DNA of 64,000 nt from Streptomyces sp. NBC_01381 (GTDB lineage Bacteria > Actinomycetota > Actinomycetes > Streptomycetales > Streptomycetaceae): the NCBI RefSeq assembly GCF_026340305.1, contig NZ_JAPEPI010000001.1, positions 496,001 through 560,000 on the forward strand, read 5' to 3'. The notes below the pieces were generated by a model that saw only the letters and a list, made by a program, of their open reading frames with translations, was not told the DNA's origin and did not search any database. A program made the position numbers and the translations under genes. Positions within the stretch are counted from its first letter, which is position 1; each line of letters opens with the position of its first letter. This document shows, piece after piece, positions 44,155 to 53,856 of the stretch.

Positions 44155-44182
44155 CGGCCCCGGAGTTGCACCTCCGGGGCCG
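44155..44182 (-). terminator. Hairpin in the leader of the AICE operon
   Basis: CGGCCCCGGAG (44155-44165) and CTCCGGGGCCG (44172-44182) form a perfect stem with a 6-nt loop, 38 bp before the first gene. A second stem GCTGCTCGT/ACGAGCAGC is at 44222-44244. Both could act as attenuators. Confidence 0.6.
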
Positions 44183-44362
44183 CGCGCCGTTGAAGTCGGT
44201 GAGAATCCGGCTCCCCTCAGCGCTGCTCGTACGAGACGAGCAGCGGAGGCAACCGGCCGCAGCCGTTGGGCCGCGAAGCAGTTGGGATGCGCTGTTCCAC
44301 GCACGGGACAGGACCCGTACGCGCCCGCCCACTTGTTGCGAGGTGGGGCGGGACTCCCTCAA

Positions 44363-44384
44363 GCACGCTGTTCAGTTCTCAAGG
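44363..44384 (-). promoter_or_regulatory. rRNA-leader-like box in the AICE operon leader
   Basis: On the minus strand this reads CCTTGAGAACTGAACAGCGT followed by GC. It closely matches the conserved box of Streptomyces rRNA operon leaders and spacers (TTGAGAACTCAACAGCGTGC, from memory), which takes part in antitermination/processing. It lies ~250 bp upstream of the first gene, before two hairpins. Confidence 0.5.
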
Positions 44385-44506
44385 CGCCACAGGGCGCTGC
44401 AATCGCATGCGATGAGCGTGGTAACCCCTGGCCGGGGCTCCCGCCTTCACGGGACTCATCGAGCGCGTTCAGTCCAGCCATAGCTCTGTACGGGCCACCT
44501 CTTCCG

Positions 44507-44593
44507 ACTTGTCTGGAGGAGTGGGCGTGGCAAGAGTTTGCACACCCTGGCCTTGGAAGGTCAAGCCTTCTCGTCTAACTTGTATGGAGGAGT
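44507..44593. promoter_or_regulatory. Direct-repeat operator before the GntR gene
   Basis: ACTTGTCTGGAGGAGT (44507-44522) and ACTTGTATGGAGGAGT (44578-44593) differ at one base and are 71 bp apart. The second includes the GGAGGAG ribosome-binding sequence of the GntR gene. They probably bind the GntR repressor controlling both divergent operons. Confidence 0.5.
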
Positions 44594-44617
44594 TGGAGCG
44601 CAGAGAGGAACACACAG

Positions 44618-45388
44618 ATGCGACGGGGACTGACGAAGTCTCAAGAAGTGGCTGCTGACCTGCGAGAACAGATCAGTTCCGGAGAGCTCGGTGGAGGCCA
44701 AGCACTTCCGAGCGAATCCAAGATGATGTCCGCCTACGGATACAGCCGAGAGACCATCCGAGCGGGCGTGCGCATGCTCATCGATGAGGGGCTGGTGGTT
44801 ACGGGGCAGGGGTCCGGCAAGTACGTGCGGGAGGACTATCCGCCCGTGATCTGGAACTGGTCGACCCTGGAAAGCCGCAGCCGCCACGCCAACGCCGTAG
44901 AGGGAAAGACCTCTGGCGACCAGTGGGCGACAGCCGTGACTGAGGACGGGAAGAGCCCCCGACAGGACATCAGCGTGAGCATCGTGGAAGCGCCGGAACA
45001 CGTTCACGAGGCGCTCGAACTTGCTGACGGAGCGCTGGCTGTCTGTCGGCAGCGCGTGCGCTACATCGACAACCGACCGTACGCATTGGCGGACTCATAC
45101 TTCCCGCAAGAACTCGTCAACGGCACACCACTGATGGAGCCCCGTGACGTGTCGGCGCCCGGCGGGGTACTAGCTTCCGTGGGCCTGATCCAGTCCCGGT
45201 ACCGCGATGAGATCGCGGTACGTATGCCTACTCGGAAGGAGGCGGAACTGCTCGCTCTCCCGGCTGCAACGCCCATCGCTGAGCACACCCGGACTGGCTA
45301 CGACGCGGACGGAAAGCCCCTTCGCTGCATGGTCACCATCCTCCCCGGAGACAGGCACAAGATCCTTTATGAGGTCGACAGTGACTGA
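44618..45388 (+). CDS. GntR-family regulator (HutC/UTRA type), AICE repressor
   Basis: A 256-aa protein. The winged HTH is at ~1-75 (SQEVAADLREQISSGELGGG, LPSESKMMSAYGYSRETIRA, DEGLVVTGQGSGKYV). The UTRA ligand domain is at ~95-250 (VCRQRVRYIDNRPYALADSYF, RMPTRKEAELLALPAATPI, GKPLRCMVTILPGDRHK). This equals the KorSA-type repressors that silence AICE transfer. It is divergent from the tra/rep operon and overlaps the acetyltransferase downstream by 8 nt. Confidence 0.88.
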   Translation: MRRGLTKSQEVAADLREQISSGELGGGQALPSESKMMSAYGYSRETIRAGVRMLIDEGLVVTGQGSGKYVREDYPPVIWNWSTLESRSRHANAVEGKTSGDQWATAVTEDGKSPRQDISVSIVEAPEHVHEALELADGALAVCRQRVRYIDNRPYALADSYFPQELVNGTPLMEPRDVSAPGGVLASVGLIQSRYRDEIAVRMPTRKEAELLALPAATPIAEHTRTGYDADGKPLRCMVTILPGDRHKILYEVDSD

Positions 45389-45956
45389 GGTACTTCGCCC
45401 CGCCGGCCCCGCGGACGTAGACGCGCTGATGGCGCTCCGCACGGAGGCGGAGGGGTGGCTCAAGGACAAGGACACCGACCAGTGGAACGACACTGAGACG
45501 GGCACCCGAGCCATCGCAAAGTGGCGGGCGACCATCGACGACGGGCGCACATGGGTGGTCGTGGACACGGGGACGGGCGAGACCCTCGCAACGGTGAGCC
45601 GTGGCCCGGCAGACCGTGACTTCTGGACCGACGCTGATGTGCTGGAGTCTGGGCTCCACCTGTACAAGCTCATCGTGTCTCGGAGCGCTTCCGGGCGTCA
45701 GCTGGGCGCCCGGGTGGTCGACTGGATGTCGCGACTCGCAGCGCTGGAGGGGCGGGATTGGTTGCGCATCGACACTTGGCGAACCAACACAGGACTGCAC
45801 AGGTACTACGAGCAGCTCGGGTTCAAGCACGTGCGCACTGAGGCTCCCGCACACCGGCTCTCTGGCTGGATGGCTCAGCGTCCCGCGGGGGAACTTACGT
45901 ATCCAGAGGCCCTGTTGGCGGTCTCTGGGGCTGGCTCGCGTGGCACCAGTCACTGA
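45381..45956 (+). CDS. GNAT-family N-acetyltransferase
   Basis: A 191-aa protein from GTG 45381 (VTEVLRPAGPADVDAL), with GAGG six bases upstream inside the GntR gene; ATG 45369 is an alternative. GNAT core: LHLYKLIVSRSASGRQLGARVVDWM covers the acetyl-CoA pyrophosphate loop, and WLRIDTWRTNTGLHRYYEQLGF the C-terminal motif. It is coupled to the repressor gene. The substrate may be a small molecule or protein; the role in element control is unknown. Confidence 0.82.
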   Translation: MTEVLRPAGPADVDALMALRTEAEGWLKDKDTDQWNDTETGTRAIAKWRATIDDGRTWVVVDTGTGETLATVSRGPADRDFWTDADVLESGLHLYKLIVSRSASGRQLGARVVDWMSRLAALEGRDWLRIDTWRTNTGLHRYYEQLGFKHVRTEAPAHRLSGWMAQRPAGELTYPEALLAVSGAGSRGTSH

Positions 45957-45978
45957 CGGCAGGTGACGTCGAACCTGG

Positions 45979-46197
45979 CTACTCCTGTCCGAACCCCACC
46001 GTGCGCTTCGGGCAGTGAGGGCCGCACTCGTACACCTCGATAGACAAGTCGTGAGCGTCGGCGTGCCCTTCGGCGCGGCCGGCGGACCGGGCCCCTTTCC
46101 CGAGCAGCTCGCCACACCAGCAGCACTGCCAGCCGAGGTACTGCCAGGCGTTGAGCTTCTCTGCGGGCGGCGGTTTTGGCCGCCAGGTCTCGGTCAT
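45979..46197 (-). CDS. Small Cys-rich hypothetical protein
   Basis: A 72-aa protein. It has Trp/Cys motif WQYLGWQCCWCGELLG and a late YECGPHCPKR, so four cysteines could bind zinc. Its start overlaps the upstream small gene's stop (ATGA 46194-46197). The two form a minus-strand pair facing away from the second GntR gene. I recall similar small orphans in Streptomyces elements, without known function. Confidence 0.6.
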   Translation of the reverse strand: MTETWRPKPPPAEKLNAWQYLGWQCCWCGELLGKGARSAGRAEGHADAHDLSIEVYECGPHCPKRTVGFGQE

Positions 46198-46412
46198 GGC
46201 TGGTCGGCGTAGGGGACCAGGTTGTGCTTCTCGCGGCAGGAGAGGCAGGCGAACTGCACGCCGCCCGGTCCGGAGCCCTGCTCTTGCACGTTGATGACAC
46301 GGGTATCGGCGCTATAGCCGAGGTGCCAAGAGCAGTAGCTGTAGCTGACCGGCGCCGTCGTGGCCGTGCTCGGGCTGTCCGGGGCATTCTGATTCTGCGT
46401 ACCCTCGTTCAT
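46194..46412 (-). CDS. Small hypothetical protein with zinc-like Cys pattern
   Basis: A 72-aa protein starting MNEGTQNQNAPDSP. A low-complexity Ser/Thr/Pro start is followed by YSYCSWHLGYSADTRVINVQ and FACLSCREKHNLVPY (CxxC). It precedes and overlaps the 45979-46197 gene. No family was recognised. Confidence 0.55.
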   Translation of the reverse strand: MNEGTQNQNAPDSPSTATTAPVSYSYCSWHLGYSADTRVINVQEQGSGPGGVQFACLSCREKHNLVPYADQP

Positions 46413-46484
46413 GTCGACTCCATCCAGTCGTCCACGCCCCTGGGTCGTTCGCGCGACCGCAGGGGTGATGCGTGTTCACGCAGG

Positions 46485-46512
46485 GTAGTACTAGCTAGCT
46501 AGGGTAGCTAGG
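46485..46512. promoter_or_regulatory. CTAGC-repeat operator/promoter
   Basis: GTAGTACTAGCTAGCTAG followed by GGTAGCTAGG contains overlapping AGCTAGCT palindromes. It lies midway between the divergent small-protein pair and the short GntR gene, and is a likely operator for the latter. Confidence 0.5.
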
Positions 46513-46566
46513 CCAGACAGGCATTCTCGTCTCGCTGACCAGGCTTGCACTGCCTAGCTTCGGATC

Positions 46567-46803
46567 ATGGACTGGAAGCCGGACATCCCGCGGTGGAAAC
46601 AGGTGTACGCGCTCTTTGAGCAGCGGATTGCCGACGGCGAGTATCCGCCGGGGAGTCAGTTGCCCGGTGTTCTCGCGATCCAGAGTGAGTTCGGTATCGC
46701 GCAGATGACGGCCCGGCGTGTCCTCACCGAACTCCGGAACGCAGGGTTGGCGCAGATGCAGCCGGGCATCGGGACGTTTGTCACTGAGTTGCCCAGGCCG
46801 TAG
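46567..46803 (+). CDS. Short GntR winged-HTH regulator
   Basis: A 78-aa protein consisting only of a GntR winged helix: WKQVYALFEQRIADGEYPPG, QLPGVLAIQSEFGIAQMTAR, VLTELRNAGLAQMQPGIGTF. There is no effector domain. It is likely an autoregulator through the CTAGC repeats 60-80 bp upstream. Such minimal GntR proteins are common in Streptomyces elements. Confidence 0.8.
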   Translation: MDWKPDIPRWKQVYALFEQRIADGEYPPGSQLPGVLAIQSEFGIAQMTARRVLTELRNAGLAQMQPGIGTFVTELPRP

Positions 46804-46866
46804 CGGCGGTGTGCCTCTTTCGCGGGTCAGCGGTGGGCGACAGACCGCATGCCGCGGCGCAGCCAG

Positions 46867-47154
46867 CTATTCGACCGGACCCTCTTCCGCGTGCCGTACG
46901 GCCTTCTTCGCGGTCATCTCGACCTCGTGCCGTGGCTGCCCTGTCTCCGTGGCGTGCACAGTGACGGCCACCTGGAACGCCTCGGCCGCGTCAGCCCAGC
47001 GGCGCCATTGCACCGCATACTCCTCGCCGTCGAGGCCCGCAAGCTTGGCCCGCTCTTCCTCGGCGGAACGTTCCAGCATGATTAATTCATCGGAGATGTC
47101 AGCCACGACCGGATCGTAGACGTGGCCATTGACGGTATTCAGCACCCAAGACAT
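46867..47154 (-). CDS. Hypothetical protein, helical
   Basis: A 95-aa protein (MSWVLNTVNGHVYDPVVAD). It is helical with a charged stretch ERSAEEERAKLAGLDGEEYA. No signal or membrane helix is present. A ~44-bp part of its coding sequence, around VADISDELI, recurs ~80% identical at 48206-48250, so a relative was once present at the right end. The function is unknown. Confidence 0.55.
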   Translation of the reverse strand: MSWVLNTVNGHVYDPVVADISDELIMLERSAEEERAKLAGLDGEEYAVQWRRWADAAEAFQVAVTVHATETGQPRHEVEMTAKKAVRHAEEGPVE

Positions 47155-47188
47155 CGAGCCTGGTCGACATAGCAGCTTCGGGGCCAGG

Positions 47189-47461
47189 TCAAAGCCTCCC
47201 CGGGCACCGCCAGGGCTTAGGGCCGGTTTTCGTTCCGATGTTCCTCAACCCCCATGCCGCACACAGTGGGTCGTACCCCTCGGGTGAGGTGCGGTGCTGC
47301 AACGGATCGGGGCTGAGTGAGGCCCTCTTGGACGCTCTAGCCGCTAGCCGCTTAGGTACGAAATGGTCTACATCGAGCCCCGCGGCGTCTGTAATGGCGA
47401 CGTCGTCGTATATGGCGGACTCTTGGACTCTCCCGGTGTTGGTCCCCTCCAGAATTCGTAC
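47189..47461 (-). pseudogene. HNH-endonuclease-like remnant
   Basis: A 90-codon open frame between stops (47464-47462 and 47191-47189) without a usable ATG or GTG. It reads TGRVQESAIYDDVAITDAAG then LDVDHFVPKR, the LD-x-DH-x-VP motif of HNH nucleases of the DUF1524/secreted type. After the motif the family pattern is lost. It is best read as a degraded nuclease gene within AICE cargo. Confidence 0.5.
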
Positions 47462-47564
47462 TCAAATCTTCCTCAAGTCACTTCTGTCGCGCCCTTCGCG
47501 GATGATCACCTATCCATGACCAAAGCAACACCTGTTCCAACTCACTTCCAAACTGGGGCGAGCT

Positions 47565-48113
47565 ATGCAGAGCAAGCTGATTCGACGGGGGGCCGCGGCC
47601 GCGGCTCTGACCGTGGGTCTTGTCGGCGCCGGAACGACAGGTTCCGCACACGCCGCACAGCCGCAGACCGGCCGTGCGACAACGGTCACCGAGGCCGCTG
47701 CCAGCGACGATGGGCTGGCCAGGAGGACGGCCAAGGTACGTTCCATCGGGACTAAATGTGGCAAGAAGCCGATGGCCCTGGCTTCCGGTCCGGGCGGAAT
47801 GACCCTCAGCATCGAGGAGACCCGCACCAGGGGCACGGTGCTCTCGAAGAAGATCGATCTCGCGAAGGGCGGCATCAGCGCCGGGGTCGGATGGGACGTG
47901 ACCAGGTCCCGCAGCATCGCGATTCGGGGCACGTGGGACGTGCCCAAGAAGTACAAGCGCGGCTATCTCAGGGCATACACGAAGTACGCCGGCAAGAAGT
48001 TCAACGTGCAGCGCCTCACCATGCACACCGAAAATGACTGGGTCACCATCCAGAAGAACAAGAAGGCTTGGAAGCCGATCGGCGTCTGCTTCAAGAAGGT
48101 CGGGAAGCGGTAG
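47565..48113 (+). CDS. Secreted basic protein of unknown function
   Basis: A 182-aa protein with a clear signal peptide (LIRRGAAAAALTVGLVGAG to SAHAAQ, cleavage near residue 31). The mature part is very Lys-rich (KKYKRGYLRAYTKYAGKKF, QKNKKAWKPIG) and has two cysteines (TKCGKK and GVCFKK) that could form a disulfide. The pattern of an exported small basic domain resembles bacteriocin-like or inhibitor proteins, but no family is recognised. The local GC is lower than in the backbone. Confidence 0.6.
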   Translation: MQSKLIRRGAAAAALTVGLVGAGTTGSAHAAQPQTGRATTVTEAAASDDGLARRTAKVRSIGTKCGKKPMALASGPGGMTLSIEETRTRGTVLSKKIDLAKGGISAGVGWDVTRSRSIAIRGTWDVPKKYKRGYLRAYTKYAGKKFNVQRLTMHTENDWVTIQKNKKAWKPIGVCFKKVGKR

Positions 48114-48152
48114 GGACAAGCCTCCGCCTCGACACCGCTCGCATGGGGAAGC

Positions 48153-48183
48153 CCCGGTCGCCCGCCACTCGCGGGCAACCGGG
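48153..48183. terminator. Terminator after the secreted protein
   Basis: CCCGGT-CG-CCCGC and GCGGG-CA-ACCGGG pair around loop CACTC. Confidence 0.8.
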
Positions 48184-48205
48184 ACTCTCTGTTGTGGCCA
48201 CGTTC

Positions 48206-48250
48206 GAAACCTTGATCAATTCATCGGAAATGCCCGCCCCGAACGGATCT
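48206..48250 (-). pseudogene. Fragment duplicated from the 46867-47154 gene family
   Basis: The minus strand reads DPFGAGISDELIKVSN directly after a stop, against DPVVADISDELIMLER in the intact gene. The nucleotide match is ~44 bp with about nine mismatches. It is a remnant of a second copy. The rest of 48114-48585 has no gene besides att-arm repeats. Confidence 0.4.
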
Positions 48251-48433
48251 TAGGCGGGCGGCGACGAAGCATGCGTCAACCTGACTGACGGGGCGTCCCA
48301 TCCAAGTCGACCGGCGATTACTGTCCCGCACGCCACGCCGCGTTCTGTGACGCCGGTGCCGCAGGCCAAGCACTCAGTTCTCCCGGCGCCCCGGCATCGA
48401 CGCCTTCGTGCAGGGCGGAGTCGAGGGAGAGCG

Positions 48434-48574
48434 GGGCCGTCTCTGGGCCGTCCAAGGAGGATCGGCAACGACCGACAACGGCCAACAACGACGGCTCCGC
48501 CGCAGGTCAGGGGCCACACCCCGGGCATCACTTCAGGCCCCAAGCCCCGTACGTGAGTTGAGGAAGTCCAGAGG
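48434..48574. other. AICE right end: arm repeats and candidate attR
   Basis: GGGCCGTC at 48434 and 48445 (11 bp apart), GCAGGTCAGGGGC at 48502-48514 (inverted match to 33394-33406), and core GAGTTGAGGAAGTCCAGAGG at 48555-48574. The core lies only 11 bp before the aminotransferase start, so integration has replaced that gene's upstream DNA. Confidence 0.5.
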
Positions 48575-48585
48575 TTCGGCGCAGG

Positions 48586-49794
48586 ATGGCGGCCATGACC
48601 TCCACTTCCGGGAACGGCCGCCCGCTGCTCAACCGCCGCCTCGCCGAGTTCGGTACGACGATTTTCGCCGAGATGTCCGCGCTCGCGGTGAAAACGGGCG
48701 CGATCAACCTCGGCCAGGGCTTCCCCGACACGGACGGTCCCGAGGAGATCCGCGAGGCCGCGGTCCGCGCGCTGCGCGACGGCCGCGGCAACCAGTACCC
48801 GCCGGGCCCCGGCATCCCCGAGCTGCGCACCGCGATCGCCGACCACCAGCGGCGTACGTACGCACTCAGCTACGACCCCGACCGCGAGGTCCTGGTCACG
48901 GCGGGCGCCACGGAGGCGATCGCGGCGTCGCTGCTCGCCCTGGTGGAACCGGGCGACGAGGTGATCGCCCTGGAGCCGTACTACGACTCATACGCGGCAT
49001 CGATCGCGCTCGCGGGCGGCAAGCGGGTCCCCGTGACCCTGCGCCCGGACCCGGCGGAAAGCCGCTTCCGGCTCGACCTCGACGAGCTGCGCGACGCGAT
49101 CACGCCCCGCACCCGGCTGCTCCTCCTCAACACCCCGCACAACCCGACCGGCACGGTCCTCACGCGCGATGAGCTGACGCAGATCGCGGCGCTCGCCGTC
49201 GAACGCGACCTCCTCGTCATCACGGACGAGGTGTACGAGCACCTCGTCTTCGACGACGGCGACGGCACGACGCACATCCCGCTCGCCTCCTTCCCCGGCA
49301 TGCGCGAGCGCACGGTGACGATCGGTTCCGCGGGCAAGACGTTCTCGTTCACCGGCTGGAAGGTCGGCTGGGTGACGTCGACGCCGGAGCTTGTCACGGC
49401 GGTCCGCTCGGCCAAGCAGTTCCTGACGTACGTCGCGTCGGGCCCCTTCCAGTACGCGATCGCCGAGGCGCTTGCCCTGCCCGACACGTACTTCTCCTCG
49501 TTCCGCGAGGACATGCGCGCCAAGCGCGACCTGCTCGGCGCGGGCCTGACCGCGGCGGGCTTCGACGTCTACCGTCCGGCGGGCACGTACTTCATCACCA
49601 CGGACATCCGCCCCCTGGGCGAGTCCGACGGCTTCGCCTTCTGCCGCGCTCTGCCGGAGCACATCGGCGTGGTGGCCATCCCGAACGCGGTCTTCTACGA
49701 CCACCGGGACGCGGGGGCCCCGTTCGTACGGTTCGCCTTCTGCAAGAAGGACGAGGTTCTGGCGGAGGCGGTCTCCCGCCTGAAGTCGCTGTAG
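48586..49794 (+). CDS. Pyridoxal-phosphate aminotransferase, class I/II
   Basis: A 402-aa fold-type I enzyme; ATG 48586 or the ATG at 48595. It has NLGQGFPDTDGPEEIREAA, PPGPGIPELRTAIADHQ, TAGATEAIAASLLALVEPGD, NTPHNPTGTVLTRDEL, ITDEVYEHLVFD, and PLP Lys in GSAGKTFSFTGWKVGW. The overall similarity is to the KAT/MetAT-like aminotransferases acting on methionine, glutamine or kynurenine type substrates. Its promoter region now consists of AICE attR. Confidence 0.9.
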   Translation: MAAMTSTSGNGRPLLNRRLAEFGTTIFAEMSALAVKTGAINLGQGFPDTDGPEEIREAAVRALRDGRGNQYPPGPGIPELRTAIADHQRRTYALSYDPDREVLVTAGATEAIAASLLALVEPGDEVIALEPYYDSYAASIALAGGKRVPVTLRPDPAESRFRLDLDELRDAITPRTRLLLLNTPHNPTGTVLTRDELTQIAALAVERDLLVITDEVYEHLVFDDGDGTTHIPLASFPGMRERTVTIGSAGKTFSFTGWKVGWVTSTPELVTAVRSAKQFLTYVASGPFQYAIAEALALPDTYFSSFREDMRAKRDLLGAGLTAAGFDVYRPAGTYFITTDIRPLGESDGFAFCRALPEHIGVVAIPNAVFYDHRDAGAPFVRFAFCKKDEVLAEAVSRLKSL

Positions 49795-49836
49795 CTGCCG
49801 ACCGGTCCCGTTTACGCCGACCGGTCCCGTCACGCA

Positions 49837-49877
49837 CGAGAGCCCGGCCGAGGTGATGCACCCCGGCCGGGCTCTCG
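49837..49877. terminator. Bidirectional terminator
   Basis: CGAGAGCCCGGCCG (49837-49850) and CGGCCGGGCTCTCG (49864-49877) pair perfectly between convergent genes. Confidence 0.85.
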
Positions 49878-49901
49878 CGTACGTAGGTGAAGCGTGCGGG
49901 C

Positions 49902-50444
49902 TCAGGCCTCGTCGTCGCCCGGCTTCTCGTCGCCGTCGGCGGAGTCGACGTCGGCCTCCAGGCCGAGCTGCTCGACCAGCCAGCGGTCGAACTCGATCGC
50001 GGCCCGCACCCAGCTGACCGTCGACGAGACGAAGTGCTCGAGCGCGACGCCGGTGCCGATCAGCATCTGCGCCTCGCCGATGAGGCGGACGGTGCCGTCG
50101 TCGTGGGTGTGGGTGTAGACCTTCGGCCACAGCGTGCGGCGGTTCCAGTCGTCGATCGACTCGAGGAGCTGGGGCTTCTCGTCGATCCCGTGCGCGCGGT
50201 CGTAGAACGTCCGGACGGAGAAGACCTGCTGGTCGCCCTCGCCGCGGAACATGAAGTACGTGCGGAACTCCTCCCACGGCGCCGCGAGGTCACCCTCTTC
50301 GTCGACGACGTGCTTGAGCTCCATCTGGTCCAGAAGCTGCTTGACCAGGTCCTGGTCGGGGACAACGGGGCCCGCCGGTCCATCGCCCTGCGGCTGTTCG
50401 GGCTGTCCCCCGAAATTCGGAATCGAGGACGGGTCGATGCTCAC
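49902..50444 (-). CDS. YbjN-domain protein
   Basis: A 180-aa protein from GTG 50444 (VSIDPSSIPNFGG), with GAAGGG upstream. The YbjN/type-III-chaperone-like fold covers ~40-150: WEEFRTYFMFRGEGDQQVFS, LLESIDDWNRRTLWPKVYTH and GEAQMLIGTGVALEHFVSST. An acidic tail follows. It is widely conserved next to clpB in Streptomyces. The function is unknown, presumably binding a partner protein. Confidence 0.88.
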   Translation of the reverse strand: MSIDPSSIPNFGGQPEQPQGDGPAGPVVPDQDLVKQLLDQMELKHVVDEEGDLAAPWEEFRTYFMFRGEGDQQVFSVRTFYDRAHGIDEKPQLLESIDDWNRRTLWPKVYTHTHDDGTVRLIGEAQMLIGTGVALEHFVSSTVSWVRAAIEFDRWLVEQLGLEADVDSADGDEKPGDDEA

Positions 50445-50537
50445 GTGCTTAGTCCCTTCGTACGGATTCCGCCATCCTCCCCCATGTCGGGCGGGGGCCC
50501 GCAACCCCCGCCCCGCATGTGTCCGGCTTCTGTCCGC

Positions 50538-53159
<2,622 letters not shown>

Positions 53160-53257
53160 GTGCGTCTTCTCCTCCTTGCGTACTACTTCAGCTGCGTACT
53201 GCCTTAGGTGCGTACTGGCGGTCCTTTTCCGACTGTGACTTTGTAAGTGTACATAAA

Positions 53258-53278
53258 GTTGAGTCGATCCCACTCAAG
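53258..53278. promoter_or_regulatory. HAIR operator (HspR-binding site) for clpB
   Basis: GTTGAGT-CGATCCC-ACTCAAG matches the HspR-associated inverted repeat CTTGAGT-N7-ACTCAAG with one change. On the minus strand TTGAGT may double as -35, with TATGTA 16 bp downstream as -10. Confidence 0.85.
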
Positions 53279-53333
53279 GGAGATGCCGGGGGTGGGGCCG
53301 GGCCCCGGTCGCCCGGCGGCTAGGTTCCACCCC

Positions 53334-53747
53334 ATGGCCATGGACCCCCTGAACCCGACCCCCGCGTACCTCAGCTTCTGGCGCGAACGGCACCTCTGCA
53401 CCCTGACGACCCCACGCCCGGACGGCACCCCGCACGTGGTCCCGGTCGGCGTGACGTACGACCCGGAGGCAGGGGTGGCCCGCGTCCTGGCCAACAAGTC
53501 GAGCGCGAAGGTGGGCCACATCCTCGCGGCGACGGGCGTGGACGGGCCAGGGCCGCGGGTGGCGGTCTGCCAGGTGGAGGGGCGGCGCTGGGCGACGCTG
53601 GAGGGGGTGGCGACGGTGCGTACGGAGGAGGCGGCGATAGCCGAGGCGATGCGGCGCTACGAGCAGCGCTACGGCAGGGTGCCGCGCCCCAACCCGGACC
53701 GGGTGCTGATAGAGATCACGCTGACGCGGGCGATGGGCAAGGCATAA
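53334..53747 (+). CDS. PPOX-class F420-dependent oxidoreductase
   Basis: A 137-aa split-barrel flavin/deazaflavin-binding protein from ATG 53334 (or 53340). Typical segments are PAYLSFWRERHLCTLTTPRPDGTPH, VPVGVTYDPEAGVARVLANKSSAKVGHI and VCQVEGRRWATLEGVATV, with a C-terminal RVLIEITLTR strand. It lies divergent from clpB, so the HAIR element lies upstream of this gene too. Confidence 0.88.
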   Translation: MAMDPLNPTPAYLSFWRERHLCTLTTPRPDGTPHVVPVGVTYDPEAGVARVLANKSSAKVGHILAATGVDGPGPRVAVCQVEGRRWATLEGVATVRTEEAAIAEAMRRYEQRYGRVPRPNPDRVLIEITLTRAMGKA

Positions 53748-53773
53748 CGGCCGCTCCGGGTCCGCACACACCA

Positions 53774-53813
53774 CAGCGGCGCCACCGTGTTCAGGTCCAC
53801 GGTGGCGCCGCTG
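53774..53813. terminator. Bidirectional terminator
   Basis: CAGCGGCGCCACCGTG (53774-53789) and CACGGTGGCGCCGCTG (53798-53813) form a 16-bp perfect stem between convergent genes. Confidence 0.88.
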
Positions 53814-53856
53814 CTGGGGGAAGCACCTGCGCGATTTACAACGACGGGGGATCGCG

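Larger units (their letters stand above)
33357..48574. mobile_element. Integrated AICE (actinomycete integrative and conjugative element)
   Basis: About 15.2 kb bounded by GAGTTGAGGAAGTTCAGAGG (33357-33376) and GAGTTGAGGAAGTCCAGAGG (48555-48574), one mismatch. It contains int and xis, a primase-polymerase and ATPase replication pair, traB-type translocase, Spd-like membrane proteins, DUF2637 and other AICE orphans, a GntR repressor and cargo. Inside each end lie paired GGGCCGTC repeats 11 bp apart and the inverted sequences GCCCCTGACCTGC / GCAGGTCAGGGGC. Backbone genes flank it on both sides. Confidence 0.8.

Noticed and set aside
47238..47519. 93-aa plus-strand ORF near the AICE right end
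   Set aside because: The opposite strand gives an HNH motif in a continuous frame, a better explanation for this segment.
33300..48600. tRNA gene at an AICE boundary
   Set aside because: I looked for T-loop and acceptor-stem patterns at both ends. GTTCGAAAC at 48207 lacks a surrounding cloverleaf, and nothing similar is at the left end.
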